The position numbers were made by a program, and so were the translations under genes. 25,277 nucleotides of DNA from Planctomycetaceae bacterium UBA4732 (GTDB taxonomy: Bacteria; Planctomycetota; Planctomycetia; Gemmatales; Gemmataceae): the NCBI GenBank assembly GCA_002404095.1, contig DHJA01000178.1, positions 12,918 to 38,194 on the forward strand, read 5' to 3'. The notes below the pieces were generated by a model. It was not told the origin of the DNA and searched no databases. It saw only the letters and a list, made by a program, of their open reading frames with translations. Numbering within the stretch: position 1 is the first letter of the stretch; each line of letters opens with the position of its first letter. This document shows, piece after piece, positions 1 to 8,282 of this stretch.

Positions 1-137
1 CATGCGTGACGAAGCACTAGGCGCGATCATAACCTCACTCCATTGACAGGGATCGTTTCTACCTCTCAAATGAGCTACAATCATCCCCTGTCTTCCCCAG
101 GCTGCCAAGACCACTCGGAAATTGTGGGGAACAACGA

Positions 138-235
138 GGGCGCGAGCCCCTGGCTTCCGGCGTATGCCGCGCTCCCCGGTATTTTGATCGGGAGATGGCC
201 GGTCCACCGCGGTCTCTAGGGGCTCGCGCCCCTAG
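138..235. repeat. GC-rich inverted repeat pair with a short palindrome
   Basis: Bases 138-153 are the reverse complement of 216-231 with one mismatch in 16. The right copy is itself a compact hairpin: an 8-bp stem at 216-223 and 228-235 around the tetraloop TCGC. It could be a terminator for whatever lies to the left, or a dispersed intergenic repeat of the kind seen elsewhere in this window. Its function cannot be decided from the sequence. Confidence 0.6.
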
Positions 236-304
236 CTATTGACCGCCGCCCCTCCGGGGCTAATACCAATTGCCAGACTGAGCCTTGTCTTGAAATCTCT
301 TCTA

Positions 305-310
305 TATGAT
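305..310 (+). promoter_or_regulatory. Possible -10 element (TATGAT) just upstream of the YmdB-type gene
   Basis: TATGAT lies 10 bases before the chosen ATG at 321, which would give a leader of only a few nucleotides. No Shine-Dalgarno sequence precedes that ATG, which fits a very short leader. No good -35 hexamer sits at the normal spacing, so this is a weak call. Confidence 0.25.
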
Positions 311-320
311 CGGTGTACCT

Positions 321-1136
321 ATGCGCATCCTCTTTCTGGGCGACATTGTGGGGCCGCCCGGGATCATTTTTCTGAAGAAAGCCTTGCCGTCACTGATTGC
401 GCACGAGCGCATCGACTGCGTGATCGCCAACGCCGAGAACGCCGCCAACGGTTCCGGCCTCACCAGCACCCTCTACCGCCGCGTCCGCGAGGCCGGCGTC
501 GATTTGGTGACTTTGGGAGACCACATTTACAAAAAGGCGGAAATCATCGCCACGTTGACTAAGGAAGAGCGCGTCTGCAAGCCGGCCAACTTCCCAGCGA
601 ACGCCCCCGGACGAGAGTTTGCCCTGGCGCGCATGAAAGACGGCACGCAGGTGGCCGTGATTTCATTGCTCGGACGAACGTTCATGCGCTCCGTCGATTG
701 CCCGTTCGCCGCTGCCGACCGGGTGCTGCAATCGCTGCCGGCAGACGTGCGAGTCGTCGTCGTAGACATGCACGCCGAGGCGACGGCGGACAAATATCTC
801 ATGGGCCATCATCTCAAAGGCCGCGTCAGCGCCGTTCTCGGCACACACACGCACGTTCCCACAGCCGACGAGCAGATCCTGCCTGGCGGTACGGCGTTCA
901 TCTGCGACGTGGGCATGTCGGGGCCGTATGACAGCATTCTAGGACGGCGCATCGACCGGGTGATGTCTACGACAGTGACGTTCGTGCCGAGCGCATTCGA
1001 CGTGGCGGAAGGCGATCCGCGGTTGTCAGGGGTCGTGTTCGAGGTGGAGGCCGCGACGGGCAAGGCGACTTCGATACGGCGGGTGATGCTGGATGAGAAA
1101 GGGCTGGCGGCACTGCCGGCGAGCGGGATCGTTTAG
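321..1136 (+). CDS. YmdB-type metallophosphoesterase (TIGR00282 family)
   Basis: A 271-aa protein with the layout of the YmdB/TIGR00282 calcineurin-like phosphoesterases, which in Bacillus hydrolyse cyclic nucleotides and affect biofilm and motility choice. Visible metal-site motifs are GDIVG at 7-11, NAEN at 37-40, GDH at 66-68, DMH near 148-150 and GTHTHVPTAD further on, followed by the family's DVGMSGP signature. The usual GNH is GDH here, an Asn-to-Asp change in a motif that normally contributes a metal ligand or transition-state contact; planctomycete relatives may share it. I chose the ATG at 321 because the phosphoesterase strand begins immediately after it; an ATG at 306 would add five residues. 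No signal peptide, so it should be cytoplasmic. The stop codon lies inside the left arm of an inverted repeat. Confidence 0.9.
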   Translation: MRILFLGDIVGPPGIIFLKKALPSLIAHERIDCVIANAENAANGSGLTSTLYRRVREAGVDLVTLGDHIYKKAEIIATLTKEERVCKPANFPANAPGREFALARMKDGTQVAVISLLGRTFMRSVDCPFAAADRVLQSLPADVRVVVVDMHAEATADKYLMGHHLKGRVSAVLGTHTHVPTADEQILPGGTAFICDVGMSGPYDSILGRRIDRVMSTTVTFVPSAFDVAEGDPRLSGVVFEVEAATGKATSIRRVMLDEKGLAALPASGIV

Positions 1137-1196
1137 CCGCGACCCGAAGGGAAGCGCGAGGGAGACGCGCCCCCCTTCGGATCGCGGCTAAACGAT
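1128..1196. terminator. 24-bp-arm inverted repeat between convergent genes: likely bidirectional terminator, copy of a dispersed repeat
   Basis: The arms 1128-1151 and 1173-1196 are reverse complements with one mismatch, around a 21-nt loop. The element separates two convergent genes, and its left arm supplies the TAG stop (1134-1136) of the phosphoesterase gene. No U-tract follows on either side, so termination is inferred. The core (TTTAGCCGCGACCCGAAGGG) recurs at 13691-13719 inside the helicase gene, and a shorter piece recurs at 10067-10082. It therefore behaves like a REP-type repeat family. Confidence 0.6.
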
Positions 1197-1204
1197 CGGT
1201 CCAA

Positions 1205-1627
1205 TCACTTTTTCTTCGACCGTCCCTTGGACATGCAGTCTTCGTAGAGGTTCTCGAACTGCGGACTGGTCGCCTTGGCTGACTTCTTCAACTTCAACAA
1301 GAACTTCTTCTCGTCCTCGTCGATCTTGCCGTCGGCGAACAGCATTTCGCGCAGCCAACCGGCCTCCGCGGCGTCGATCTTGCCGTCTTTGAGGACGTTT
1401 TCTTGGATGGCCTTGAAGAAAAGCTCCGTGAATTTCGGATTCACTTCCTTTTTCTTCGCCTTGGCCTTCTTCTGCGCGCTATTGCGTAGCTCGATCAGGA
1501 AGTTCACTTCTTCCCTGTCGATCTGGCCGTCCTCCCAAAGTTCCTTCCGCAAAGCTCTGATCTCGTCGTCGTCAATCTTGCCATCGGCCAACAGCGTGGC
1601 AATCGTCAGCTTGCGCCAATTCGCCAT
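1205..1627 (-). CDS. Small acidic/basic protein with four DGxID loops (TerB-like or EF-hand-like)
   Basis: A 140-aa soluble protein made of four similar helix-loop-helix units with the loops DGKID (15-19), DGQID (33-37), DGKID (81-85) and DGKID (99-103), each followed by an acidic residue and a helix. A lysine-rich linker (about 52-61) separates the two halves, and the C-terminus is basic. Loops of the form ADGxIDxxE occur in TerB/tellurite-resistance-like domains and resemble half of a calcium-binding EF-hand, so divalent metal binding is plausible but unproven. The start at 1627 is set by AAAGGAG about 8-9 bases upstream; a longer reading to 1696 has no such support. AT-rich sequence at 1697-1725 could hold its promoter. 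I do not recognise a specific function. Confidence 0.75.
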   Translation of the reverse strand: MANWRKLTIATLLADGKIDDDEIRALRKELWEDGQIDREEVNFLIELRNSAQKKAKAKKKEVNPKFTELFFKAIQENVLKDGKIDAAEAGWLREMLFADGKIDEDEKKFLLKLKKSAKATSPQFENLYEDCMSKGRSKKK

Positions 1628-1696
1628 TAAATGGTCTCCTTTGATTTCAATAGGCCGGCGCCCGTAGGCGCAACGGCGGCCCGCCGCGCGGGCCAA

Positions 1697-1725
1697 TGAT
1701 TAAAATATACGAAAGATAGCAGAGG
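1697..1725 (-). promoter_or_regulatory. AT-rich promoter candidate for the DGxID protein gene
   Basis: Read on the minus strand, this AT-rich island contains TATATT- and TATTTTAAT-like -10 candidates in otherwise very GC-rich DNA. It lies about 70-100 bases upstream of the start at 1627. No clear -35 element was identified. Confidence 0.3.
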
Positions 1726-1782
1726 TTGGCGATGCCGTGAGGGGAAAATCGGTGAAATGACAGACGTTTTCGATACCGTCGC

Positions 1783-4700
1783 CTACGCCGAACGCCGCCA
1801 GCCGGCGTCCACGGCCTGCTCGCGCACCTCGCGCACAAAGCGCTCCCATGCGGTCGCGTTCGCCGGCGCCTCGGCGCTGACGCGATCCAGGTCTTCGAGC
1901 AACTCGGCCGCGCTGGCATACGGCGTCCCTTGCTCGCCGGGGAGGCGATTGAGTACGGCCTGTAGCGCGTCCGGCCTCGCTTTACCCTTGCGCTGCGCGG
2001 TCGGCCCGGTAGTCGCCCAGCCCGCGGCGATTCGACCCAGCGCGCGCAGGTCGCCGGCCTCGTCGGCCTCGACGCCGTCCGACGGCGGCGAAGCCGCCAG
2101 CCAGCGCGGTTGACCGAGGCCGCACAGCTTCACGACGCCTTCCGGCGTGCAAACCAGCGACGACGGTTCCAGCGCTCCGTGGACTAACCCGGCCTCGTGG
2201 GCCGTGCGCAGAGCCAGCGCCGCCTGCGACAGCAGACGAAACCAGACGCCCGGCGCCGACGCCAGCGCCGGCCAATCGGGGCCGGCCACGCCCGTCAGCC
2301 ATTCCTGCAACACGGCCGGCCGGCCTGCGAGGTCGTTAACCTCATAGGTCGCGGCGATGTTAACGTGGCACACGGCCGCCGCGGCCGCGAAGCGCTGGCG
2401 GAATTCGTCCGGACGAACGGCGTCTTGCATCTCCGCCTCCGCCAGCCAACGCAGGAGCGCTTCCCCATTGCGGCGCGGGTCGAAGACGCGAAACACAGCT
2501 TCACGCGGCCCCGCCTGTAAGCGGTCGATGACGCGAACCAGGCCGAGGACCAGGCCGTCGAGGTTGCCGGCTTCGATCAACGCCATTTGATAGAGCGTTA
2601 GGTAATTACCCGCCAGCAGCAGCTGCCGTAAGGAACGACGCTGACGCCTGGCTTCCAGTAGCAGGGCGTTGAGCGCGTCGGCGTCCACAAGCTCCAGCGA
2701 GCGCAACAGGTCGCCTAACTGATGGTCGCCCGGTTCCGCGTCCTTGTTCAACGAAAGGATGCCGCGTTCTTCCGTGGCGCCCGCGGCGGGCGCGGGCATG
2801 AAAACCGCGTCCGCCTCGGCCAGAGCCGCTTCGCGCGCCGCCGCATCGACGCCGGACAGTTCGCGGAGTTTACGGCGATACCACTCCCGCATGTCGTTAA
2901 GATGGCGATCCATTTCCGAGCGGCGGTCGGCTACTTGGCGTTCTTTTTCTTGCAATTGTTCCGCCTGTTGCGCCAGGCGGGCTGACGTGGAAGCGATCTC
3001 CTGAGCCTGCTCGTGGACCTCGGCTTGACGGCGTTCCAGCTGCGTCGAGCCTTGCAACAGCGCCTGTTTCATTTCGCCGACGCGGCCCTGCCATTCGAGC
3101 AATTGCTGTCGAAACGCGGCGACGGCCAGGCGATGTTCATCGCGGGCCACGCGCAGGGCCAAGTCTTGTTGAAGCACGCGCTCCGATTCTGCCTGCACGT
3201 GCTGCCGCGCCGCTTCGAGGTCTTCGCGGCTCTGGCGGGCGTATTCGTGGATCTCGCCAAGATGTTCACGCAACTGTTCGCGCGCCTGCAACAGCCGATC
3301 CATACCCACGGTGGCCCGACTTTCCAACTCCGGCAAGGTGCGAATTAAATCCAGCCACTCGGCCCGGGCCGCCTCGAATTCGCGCTTGGCGCATTCCGCA
3401 GTCTCCGTAGCGGCCTGACGGTCCACCTCCCAGGCGATGCGTTCCGCGGCCAGCGCCTGACGCTGTCCGGTCAGCGAAAACTCGGACTCGCGCAGCCGTT
3501 CCTCTTGCGTCCGAACCGACTCGTCGCGCCGGACAAGTTCCTGGCTCAGGGCGTCCATCTCCGCCGCGCGGTCGGACAACTCCTTGCGAAGATTCTCTAG
3601 ATCGGTCGCCTTTGTCTGCCGTTCCTGCTCGGCCGTTTGCTTCTGCTCCTCCAGGAGCGCCGACTCGTCGCGCAGTCGTTGCTCCTCGACCGTTTGCGCC
3701 TGTTGGCGCTCGTTTAACTCCTCGGAACGCCGGCGCAACTGCTCTTGCAACGAGGTCAGCGTCTGCTCGGCCTGGGTAAGCGATTCCTCACGCTCGCGTA
3801 GCGTCTGCCGATCCGCAGTCAGCCGCGTGTGCAGCGCTTCCAGCTGACCTGCGCGGGCCGTAAGCAAGCCGACTTGTTCGGCCTGTTCGCCGGCGGTCGC
3901 GTCCTGCTCCATCTGCCGCTGGTTCAGCTCGGTTTCCCGGCTTTCATGCGATTCCTGCGTCTGCCTCAACTGTGCGACGGCCGCATCCAGAACCACACGG
4001 CCTTCGTCGAATCGCCGGCGTTCCTCCTTGCGCAGTTCCAGGTCATTGTCCAGCCCTTCGCGCAAACGCCGCGCCTCCTCCTTCCGCGTTGTCAGGTCGA
4101 GTTCGGACGCTTCCTGCATGGCGCGCTGATCGCTTAACGCCTCTTCCTGGGTGCGAAGCTCCTCACGCATGCGTTCCGTGCGTGTGCGCAGCGTGGCGAG
4201 CATGGCCTGCTGTCCTTCCAGCGCCGCGGCCCGTTGCTCCACCTGCGCCGCGACGGCCTCGTGTTCCTGCTTCCTCTGGGCGAGCTTTTCGGTCTCGCCG
4301 GTCAGACGGTTGTGCCATTCGTCCATCTGCGCGGCCTGTTCTTCCAGGTCGCGCAGATCGCGCTGTAACCCCTCGTAACGGTGATCCACTTCAAGCGCCC
4401 GCGTCTCTAGCTGTTTTTGCCGCTGGTCATGCTGCGCCTGAATGCGGTCAAGGCGAACGAGGTCGGCCTGGTGCTGACGCTGGCTTTTTTCCAGGGCCGC
4501 GCGGTCGTCCATCGCTTTGTGTTCGCGCTCCTCGCACTCGCCGACGCGCTCGGCTAAATGTTTCTGTACTTCCTGCTGTCGTTCGACGATTTGCCGATGC
4601 TGATCCGCCAAGAGCGTGCGCTCGCGTTCGAGCTGTGCCGCGCGCGCCTCATTCTCTTCCCGGCCCAAGGCCAGCTCTTGGCGGACGGTGTCAAATTGGA

Positions 4701-5523
4701 CAGTTTCCGCCTCGATTTGGCCTTTGCGTTCCTGAAGATGTTTGGCGGCGCGGCGCAGCGTTTTGTGCTTTTCATTGAGTCGGTCGCGGCGATTGCGATA
4801 GCGCTCATAAAGCTGTTCGCGGATCTGGGACATCTGCCGGCGCAAACCGCGCGCCTCGGTGTGCTGTTTCTCCGCCTCTTCGACGCGCGGCTGCCATTCC
4901 TGCCTTTGGCGATCTAAATTCTCTTCGCCGTTGCGCCAGGCCTGTTCGCGCCGTTCCATGTCGGCCCGGACGGCCATTAGCTCGTTTTCTTGCTCCCGCA
5001 ATTGTTGACTGGCCGCCTCGGCCGCTTCGGTCTGACGGCGGCACAACGCTTCAATCTCATCACGGCGCCGGAGCCAGACGGCGCGTTCCTTTTCGAGTTG
5101 CTCGCTCTGCGCCTGCAATTCCGCTCGCCGCGCCGCGATCTCCTGGGCAGGCTCGTCGGAAACGGCGGCTTCCGCGCCAGGGGCAAGCGACACGACGACT
5201 TCCACGACGCCGACCGTGATGCGGTCGCCGGTGTTGAGGTAGGTCGAGCCGACGTTGCGGCCGTTGACGGCGATGGGTTGAACGGGCGCGAGTTTGCGAA
5301 GGCTGGCGCCGCGGGCGTGGCGCGAGATCAGGCAAACGACGGGGGCGACGTTGCCGCCGGGTAGGCGCAGGTCGCAACCGGGGACGCCGCCCATGAGAAA
5401 GCCGCCGTCGCCGACTTCATAGACGGTGGGCCGGCCGCCGCCGGCTCGCACTTCGAGTCGAACCAAGGGCAAAGCGATGGAGGCAGAGGCTAGTGCCATA
5501 CGGAGAATCCGCGCAAGGGCCAT
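1783..5523 (-). CDS. FHA domain + long coiled coil + C-terminal pseudokinase-like protein
   Basis: A 1246-aa protein. Residues about 21-114 look like a forkhead-associated (FHA) phosphothreonine-binding domain, with SRHA near 67-70, VNGR near 86-89 and a GDRITVG strand. Residues about 125-905 are an almost unbroken, Gln/Glu/Arg-rich heptad coiled coil. From about 985 to 1215 the sequence follows a protein kinase fold but lacks catalytic residues: the VALK lysine position reads VFRV, the HRD loop reads HGAL (1115-1118) and DFG reads CGLG (1134-1137). It is therefore probably a pseudokinase scaffold rather than an enzyme. No signal peptide or membrane segment is evident. It lies 96 bases downstream of rex on the same strand and may be cotranscribed. 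The start is uncertain: the ATG at 5523 and another at 5499 both lack a Shine-Dalgarno sequence. Confidence 0.85.
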   Translation of the reverse strand: MALARILRMALASASIALPLVRLEVRAGGGRPTVYEVGDGGFLMGGVPGCDLRLPGGNVAPVVCLISRHARGASLRKLAPVQPIAVNGRNVGSTYLNTGDRITVGVVEVVVSLAPGAEAAVSDEPAQEIAARRAELQAQSEQLEKERAVWLRRRDEIEALCRRQTEAAEAASQQLREQENELMAVRADMERREQAWRNGEENLDRQRQEWQPRVEEAEKQHTEARGLRRQMSQIREQLYERYRNRRDRLNEKHKTLRRAAKHLQERKGQIEAETVQFDTVRQELALGREENEARAAQLERERTLLADQHRQIVERQQEVQKHLAERVGECEEREHKAMDDRAALEKSQRQHQADLVRLDRIQAQHDQRQKQLETRALEVDHRYEGLQRDLRDLEEQAAQMDEWHNRLTGETEKLAQRKQEHEAVAAQVEQRAAALEGQQAMLATLRTRTERMREELRTQEEALSDQRAMQEASELDLTTRKEEARRLREGLDNDLELRKEERRRFDEGRVVLDAAVAQLRQTQESHESRETELNQRQMEQDATAGEQAEQVGLLTARAGQLEALHTRLTADRQTLREREESLTQAEQTLTSLQEQLRRRSEELNERQQAQTVEEQRLRDESALLEEQKQTAEQERQTKATDLENLRKELSDRAAEMDALSQELVRRDESVRTQEERLRESEFSLTGQRQALAAERIAWEVDRQAATETAECAKREFEAARAEWLDLIRTLPELESRATVGMDRLLQAREQLREHLGEIHEYARQSREDLEAARQHVQAESERVLQQDLALRVARDEHRLAVAAFRQQLLEWQGRVGEMKQALLQGSTQLERRQAEVHEQAQEIASTSARLAQQAEQLQEKERQVADRRSEMDRHLNDMREWYRRKLRELSGVDAAAREAALAEADAVFMPAPAAGATEERGILSLNKDAEPGDHQLGDLLRSLELVDADALNALLLEARRQRRSLRQLLLAGNYLTLYQMALIEAGNLDGLVLGLVRVIDRLQAGPREAVFRVFDPRRNGEALLRWLAEAEMQDAVRPDEFRQRFAAAAAVCHVNIAATYEVNDLAGRPAVLQEWLTGVAGPDWPALASAPGVWFRLLSQAALALRTAHEAGLVHGALEPSSLVCTPEGVVKLCGLGQPRWLAASPPSDGVEADEAGDLRALGRIAAGWATTGPTAQRKGKARPDALQAVLNRLPGEQGTPYASAAELLEDLDRVSAEAPANATAWERFVREVREQAVDAGWRRSA

Positions 5524-5619
5524 CCGTGGACCGGGCGATGCGGCGGATTGGACCCGATTTCAGCGATTTTGGAAAGGCCAACCCGACGGCCGCCGCGCCG
5601 TCAACCCCGGGCCGCCGAT

Positions 5620-6291
5620 TCATTCGCCGCCGTGCTGCACCAAAAACGCCAATTGCTCCAACTGCACTGTCAAATCGACCGATACCACGTTCACGCCGGC
5701 CGGCCGGCGCAGCACGCCGGGGGCGAACGTCAATAGACCGCGCACGCCGGCTAACGCCATCGCGTCGGCCACCGCCTGCGCCGACTCGGCCGGCGTCGTC
5801 AACACGCCTAGTTCGACGCCTAACGCCGGCAGCAACTCCGCCATCGCGTCAGGAGAATGGACCTCCAAGCCTTCCACACGCTGACCGATTTTCGCGGGGT
5901 CCGCGTCGAACAGCGCCACGATGCGAAAGCCGCGATCCGCGAAGCCGCGATAGCGCAGCAACGCCCGCCCCAGATTGCCCACTCCCGCCAGCGCCGCCAA
6001 CCATTCCCGGTCAACGCCCAACGCCCGGCGGATCGCGTCAATCAACTCCGGTGCCGCGTAGCCGACGCCCGGATGCCCCAGGTGCCCCAGATACGCCAGG
6101 TCTTTTCGCACCTGCGCGTCGGTCACGCCGAGCGCTTCGCCGAGTGTGCCGCTCGATACCTTGGTGGTGCCCTCGCGCAGCAGGATTTCCAGGCGGCGGA
6201 GGTACAGACTCAGCCGGCCGACGCTGGCGCGCGACAGACGCGCTTCGGTCTCATTCGCGGCCCGGTCGGAGGCGTCTCCGCCCTTGTTCAT
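5620..6291 (-). CDS. rex: Redox-sensing transcriptional repressor Rex
   Basis: A 223-aa protein matching Rex, which binds operator DNA at low NADH/NAD+ and releases it when NADH rises. The N-terminal winged helix shows VGRLSLYLRRL at about 24-34 and VTDAQVRKDLAYLG at about 56-69. The Rossmann domain has GVGNLG at 103-108, and the C-terminal domain-swapped helix begins with the family signature VDLTVQLEQLAF. AAGGA lies 7 bases before the ATG, overlapping the stop of the upstream esterase gene (9-base gap), so the two genes are almost certainly cotranscribed and perhaps translationally coupled. Rex normally controls fermentation and respiration genes; its presence inside a transporter/hydrolase unit is unusual. 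I did not find a convincing Rex operator (TTGTGAA..TTCACAA type) upstream of the unit. Confidence 0.93.
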   Translation of the reverse strand: MNKGGDASDRAANETEARLSRASVGRLSLYLRRLEILLREGTTKVSSGTLGEALGVTDAQVRKDLAYLGHLGHPGVGYAAPELIDAIRRALGVDREWLAALAGVGNLGRALLRYRGFADRGFRIVALFDADPAKIGQRVEGLEVHSPDAMAELLPALGVELGVLTTPAESAQAVADAMALAGVRGLLTFAPGVLRRPAGVNVVSVDLTVQLEQLAFLVQHGGE

Positions 6292-6300
6292 GACGAATCC

Positions 6301-8277
6301 TTACTTGCGATGAAATTGCTCGCCTGCCCCCGCGATCTTATAGATTTGGGCCGTCCGCTCGAATGTTTTGTCCTTGGCATCAACCAACGTCAGCGGCACG
6401 GGCGCCAGCATCCCTAGCGCTTCGGGCACATCCAGCACGCGCAGGACGCCAAGAAAGATCGGGCCTTCGCTATGCGACGCCGGCGGATCGACGACGATCA
6501 CTTCCTGGATCGATGACTCGAACAGCGCGGCGTAGGCGGCGATCACCCCGGCTTGTCCGCGGCCGATCACCCTCCACTCGCGCACACCCTTGTCATCCTC
6601 CGTAAGACGGCGGCAAGTTGCAGCTGTGTCCCAGACCTTGCCCTCATCCTCCGTGCGTCCGAGAAGGGGCAGCGACCGTTCGAGGTAATTCGGCGGCGAT
6701 TTCCGCGTCCACGGCAAGTACGCGGCCGACCCGCGCGGCGCCAGCAGGCACACGGGTCCGTCGCCCGCATACGGCTTCGCCCACTCCGGCACGGCGTTCC
6801 CGGCGCGCTCGTCCCCATTCAGCACGATTAACAAGCCGGTCTTCGCGTCGGCCTTGCCGGACTGCACCGGGTCGGACAGCAGCACATCAATCGGCCCTTC
6901 CGTGCGCAACAGGACGCCTGGCGGCGAATCGACGGCCTTTCCGCGCGTCGCCGCGGAAACACGATCGGGGAAGTCGCGGAACGGCCGCTCGCGCAGTCCC
7001 TTCATCAACCCCCTTTTCCACTCGGTAAACTCCCCTTCTTTCGGAAGGGCCGCCTCCGCTCGCGCCACGAACGTTTCGTCGATCTTGCCGTTGAGCGCGT
7101 TTGCGGTAATGTCCTTATCATCTGGAAAGACGCGCAGGTTCGCGCCCGGAATCGACTCATACTCGGCGTCATGGACCGGCCCCACGTCATTCTTGAGGTG
7201 CTTGTTGATCCAGCGGAAGACGGCGATGCGCAGGTCGGGCCGGTAGGCGTGGCCGCCTTTGCTCACATAGTCATCTACCAAGTCCGGCTTATCGTAGAGC
7301 TTGTACGCTTGCCGCAGTCGGTCGATAATGCGGCGATTGCCGTCCATCGGAAACAGCGAATCGGCGTCGGAGTTGGCGAACAGCAGCGGCCGCGGCGCGA
7401 TCAACGCCGCGATGGTCGTCCACTCCCAGCCGTAGGTGTTGTACAGCAACATGCAATCGCAATGGCCGTTAATGACCTTGTGCGATACGTAACATTCCAG
7501 ATCGCTCATGCCGCTGACCGGCACGGCGCACTTGACGCGCTCGTCGGCCGCGGCGATCCAGATGGTTGCCGCGCCGCCGCCGGAGATGCCGGTCACGCCG
7601 ATGCGCTCTGCGTCCACGTCGGGCCGGCCGACGAGATAGTCGATGGCGCGGACGCCATTCCAGCATTCGACGCCGGCCGGGGTGTAGCCGGCCGACTGCC
7701 ACCACCAACGGCCGAGCTTGTAAGTGCCGTGGTGTTTGCCCGCGACCTCGCCGAGCTGCAAGGTGTCGATTACGAGACAGACGTAGCCGTTGGACGCGAA
7801 CCACATGCCTTGGTCCTGGTGGGCGGTCTTGTTGCCGTCGCGGCCGCGGTCGGAGTGGCCGCAGACGTATAAGATCGCCGGCAGCTTGCCCGTAACCTTT
7901 TTCGGCCGGTATAGATTGCCGGTGACGTAGAGCTTCGGCCGGCTCTGGAAATGCAGCTTCTCGATAACGACTTCGCCTCTCTCCAATGTGCCGGTAACCA
8001 TGGCGTTGAGCGGCGTCTTCTCCGGCAACGGCCACAGGCCGAGCATGCCGAAATACTCCTGACGCAGCCGCGGCCGTCGCGCTTCCCATTCCTCGCGCGA
8101 CTTGGCGCCGTCGAGAACGCGCTCGCTCAACTTCGCCGTTTCTTGCTTCAGATACGCTTCGATCTGTTCATCGCCGGGTTTCGCGGCAGGCTCCTCGGCG
8201 CGCGCAATTGCGGCCGACGCCAGCAATAGGGATATTAGCGCTCCACAAAGGGCAGCCGATTGAACAGGGATTCGCAT
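6301..8277 (-). CDS. Secreted acetylxylan-esterase-like alpha/beta hydrolase
   Basis: A 658-aa protein with a signal peptide (residues 1-28, ending ARA-EE). The N-terminal domain resembles planctomycete acetylxylan esterase/dienelactone-hydrolase-type proteins. The nucleophile elbow is GISGGG with Ser232, followed by an acid candidate at Asp304 or Asp306 (NSDAD) and a histidine candidate at His343 (KGGHAY). The expected role is removal of acyl groups from polysaccharides outside the cytoplasm. From about residue 460 on, a second hydrolase-like region follows; its elbow reads GRGQAG, with Gln where the Ser nucleophile would be, so it is likely inactive or structural. The gene starts 5 bases after the stop of the MFS gene and ends 9 bases before rex. 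Substrate specificity cannot be read from the sequence. Confidence 0.85.
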   Translation of the reverse strand: MRIPVQSAALCGALISLLLASAAIARAEEPAAKPGDEQIEAYLKQETAKLSERVLDGAKSREEWEARRPRLRQEYFGMLGLWPLPEKTPLNAMVTGTLERGEVVIEKLHFQSRPKLYVTGNLYRPKKVTGKLPAILYVCGHSDRGRDGNKTAHQDQGMWFASNGYVCLVIDTLQLGEVAGKHHGTYKLGRWWWQSAGYTPAGVECWNGVRAIDYLVGRPDVDAERIGVTGISGGGAATIWIAAADERVKCAVPVSGMSDLECYVSHKVINGHCDCMLLYNTYGWEWTTIAALIAPRPLLFANSDADSLFPMDGNRRIIDRLRQAYKLYDKPDLVDDYVSKGGHAYRPDLRIAVFRWINKHLKNDVGPVHDAEYESIPGANLRVFPDDKDITANALNGKIDETFVARAEAALPKEGEFTEWKRGLMKGLRERPFRDFPDRVSAATRGKAVDSPPGVLLRTEGPIDVLLSDPVQSGKADAKTGLLIVLNGDERAGNAVPEWAKPYAGDGPVCLLAPRGSAAYLPWTRKSPPNYLERSLPLLGRTEDEGKVWDTAATCRRLTEDDKGVREWRVIGRGQAGVIAAYAALFESSIQEVIVVDPPASHSEGPIFLGVLRVLDVPEALGMLAPVPLTLVDAKDKTFERTAQIYKIAGAGEQFHRK

Positions 8278-8282
8278 GAGTC

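Larger units (their letters stand above)
1..320. other. Intergenic region upstream of the YmdB-type gene, with short inverted repeats
   Basis: I see no convincing coding sequence on either strand in this stretch. It holds GC-rich inverted repeats (listed separately) and, near its right end, AT-richer sequence (about 261-312) that probably contains the promoter of the next gene. An ATG in minus-strand sense lies at 3-1, so a leftward gene could begin at the window edge, but nothing else supports it. No tRNA cloverleaf was recognised. Confidence 0.6.

Noticed and set aside
43..81. TTGACA (43-48) and TACAAT (76-81) as a sigma70-type promoter
   Set aside because: The spacer is 27 bases, far beyond the 16-19 expected, and no gene starts shortly downstream.
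3972..4778. 268-aa plus-strand open frame
   Set aside because: It is antisense to the coiled-coil gene and has the Arg/Pro/Ala composition of a shadow frame in GC-rich DNA.
5493..6293. 266-aa plus-strand open frame
   Set aside because: Antisense to rex, with low-complexity Arg/Pro/Ser composition and no recognisable domain.
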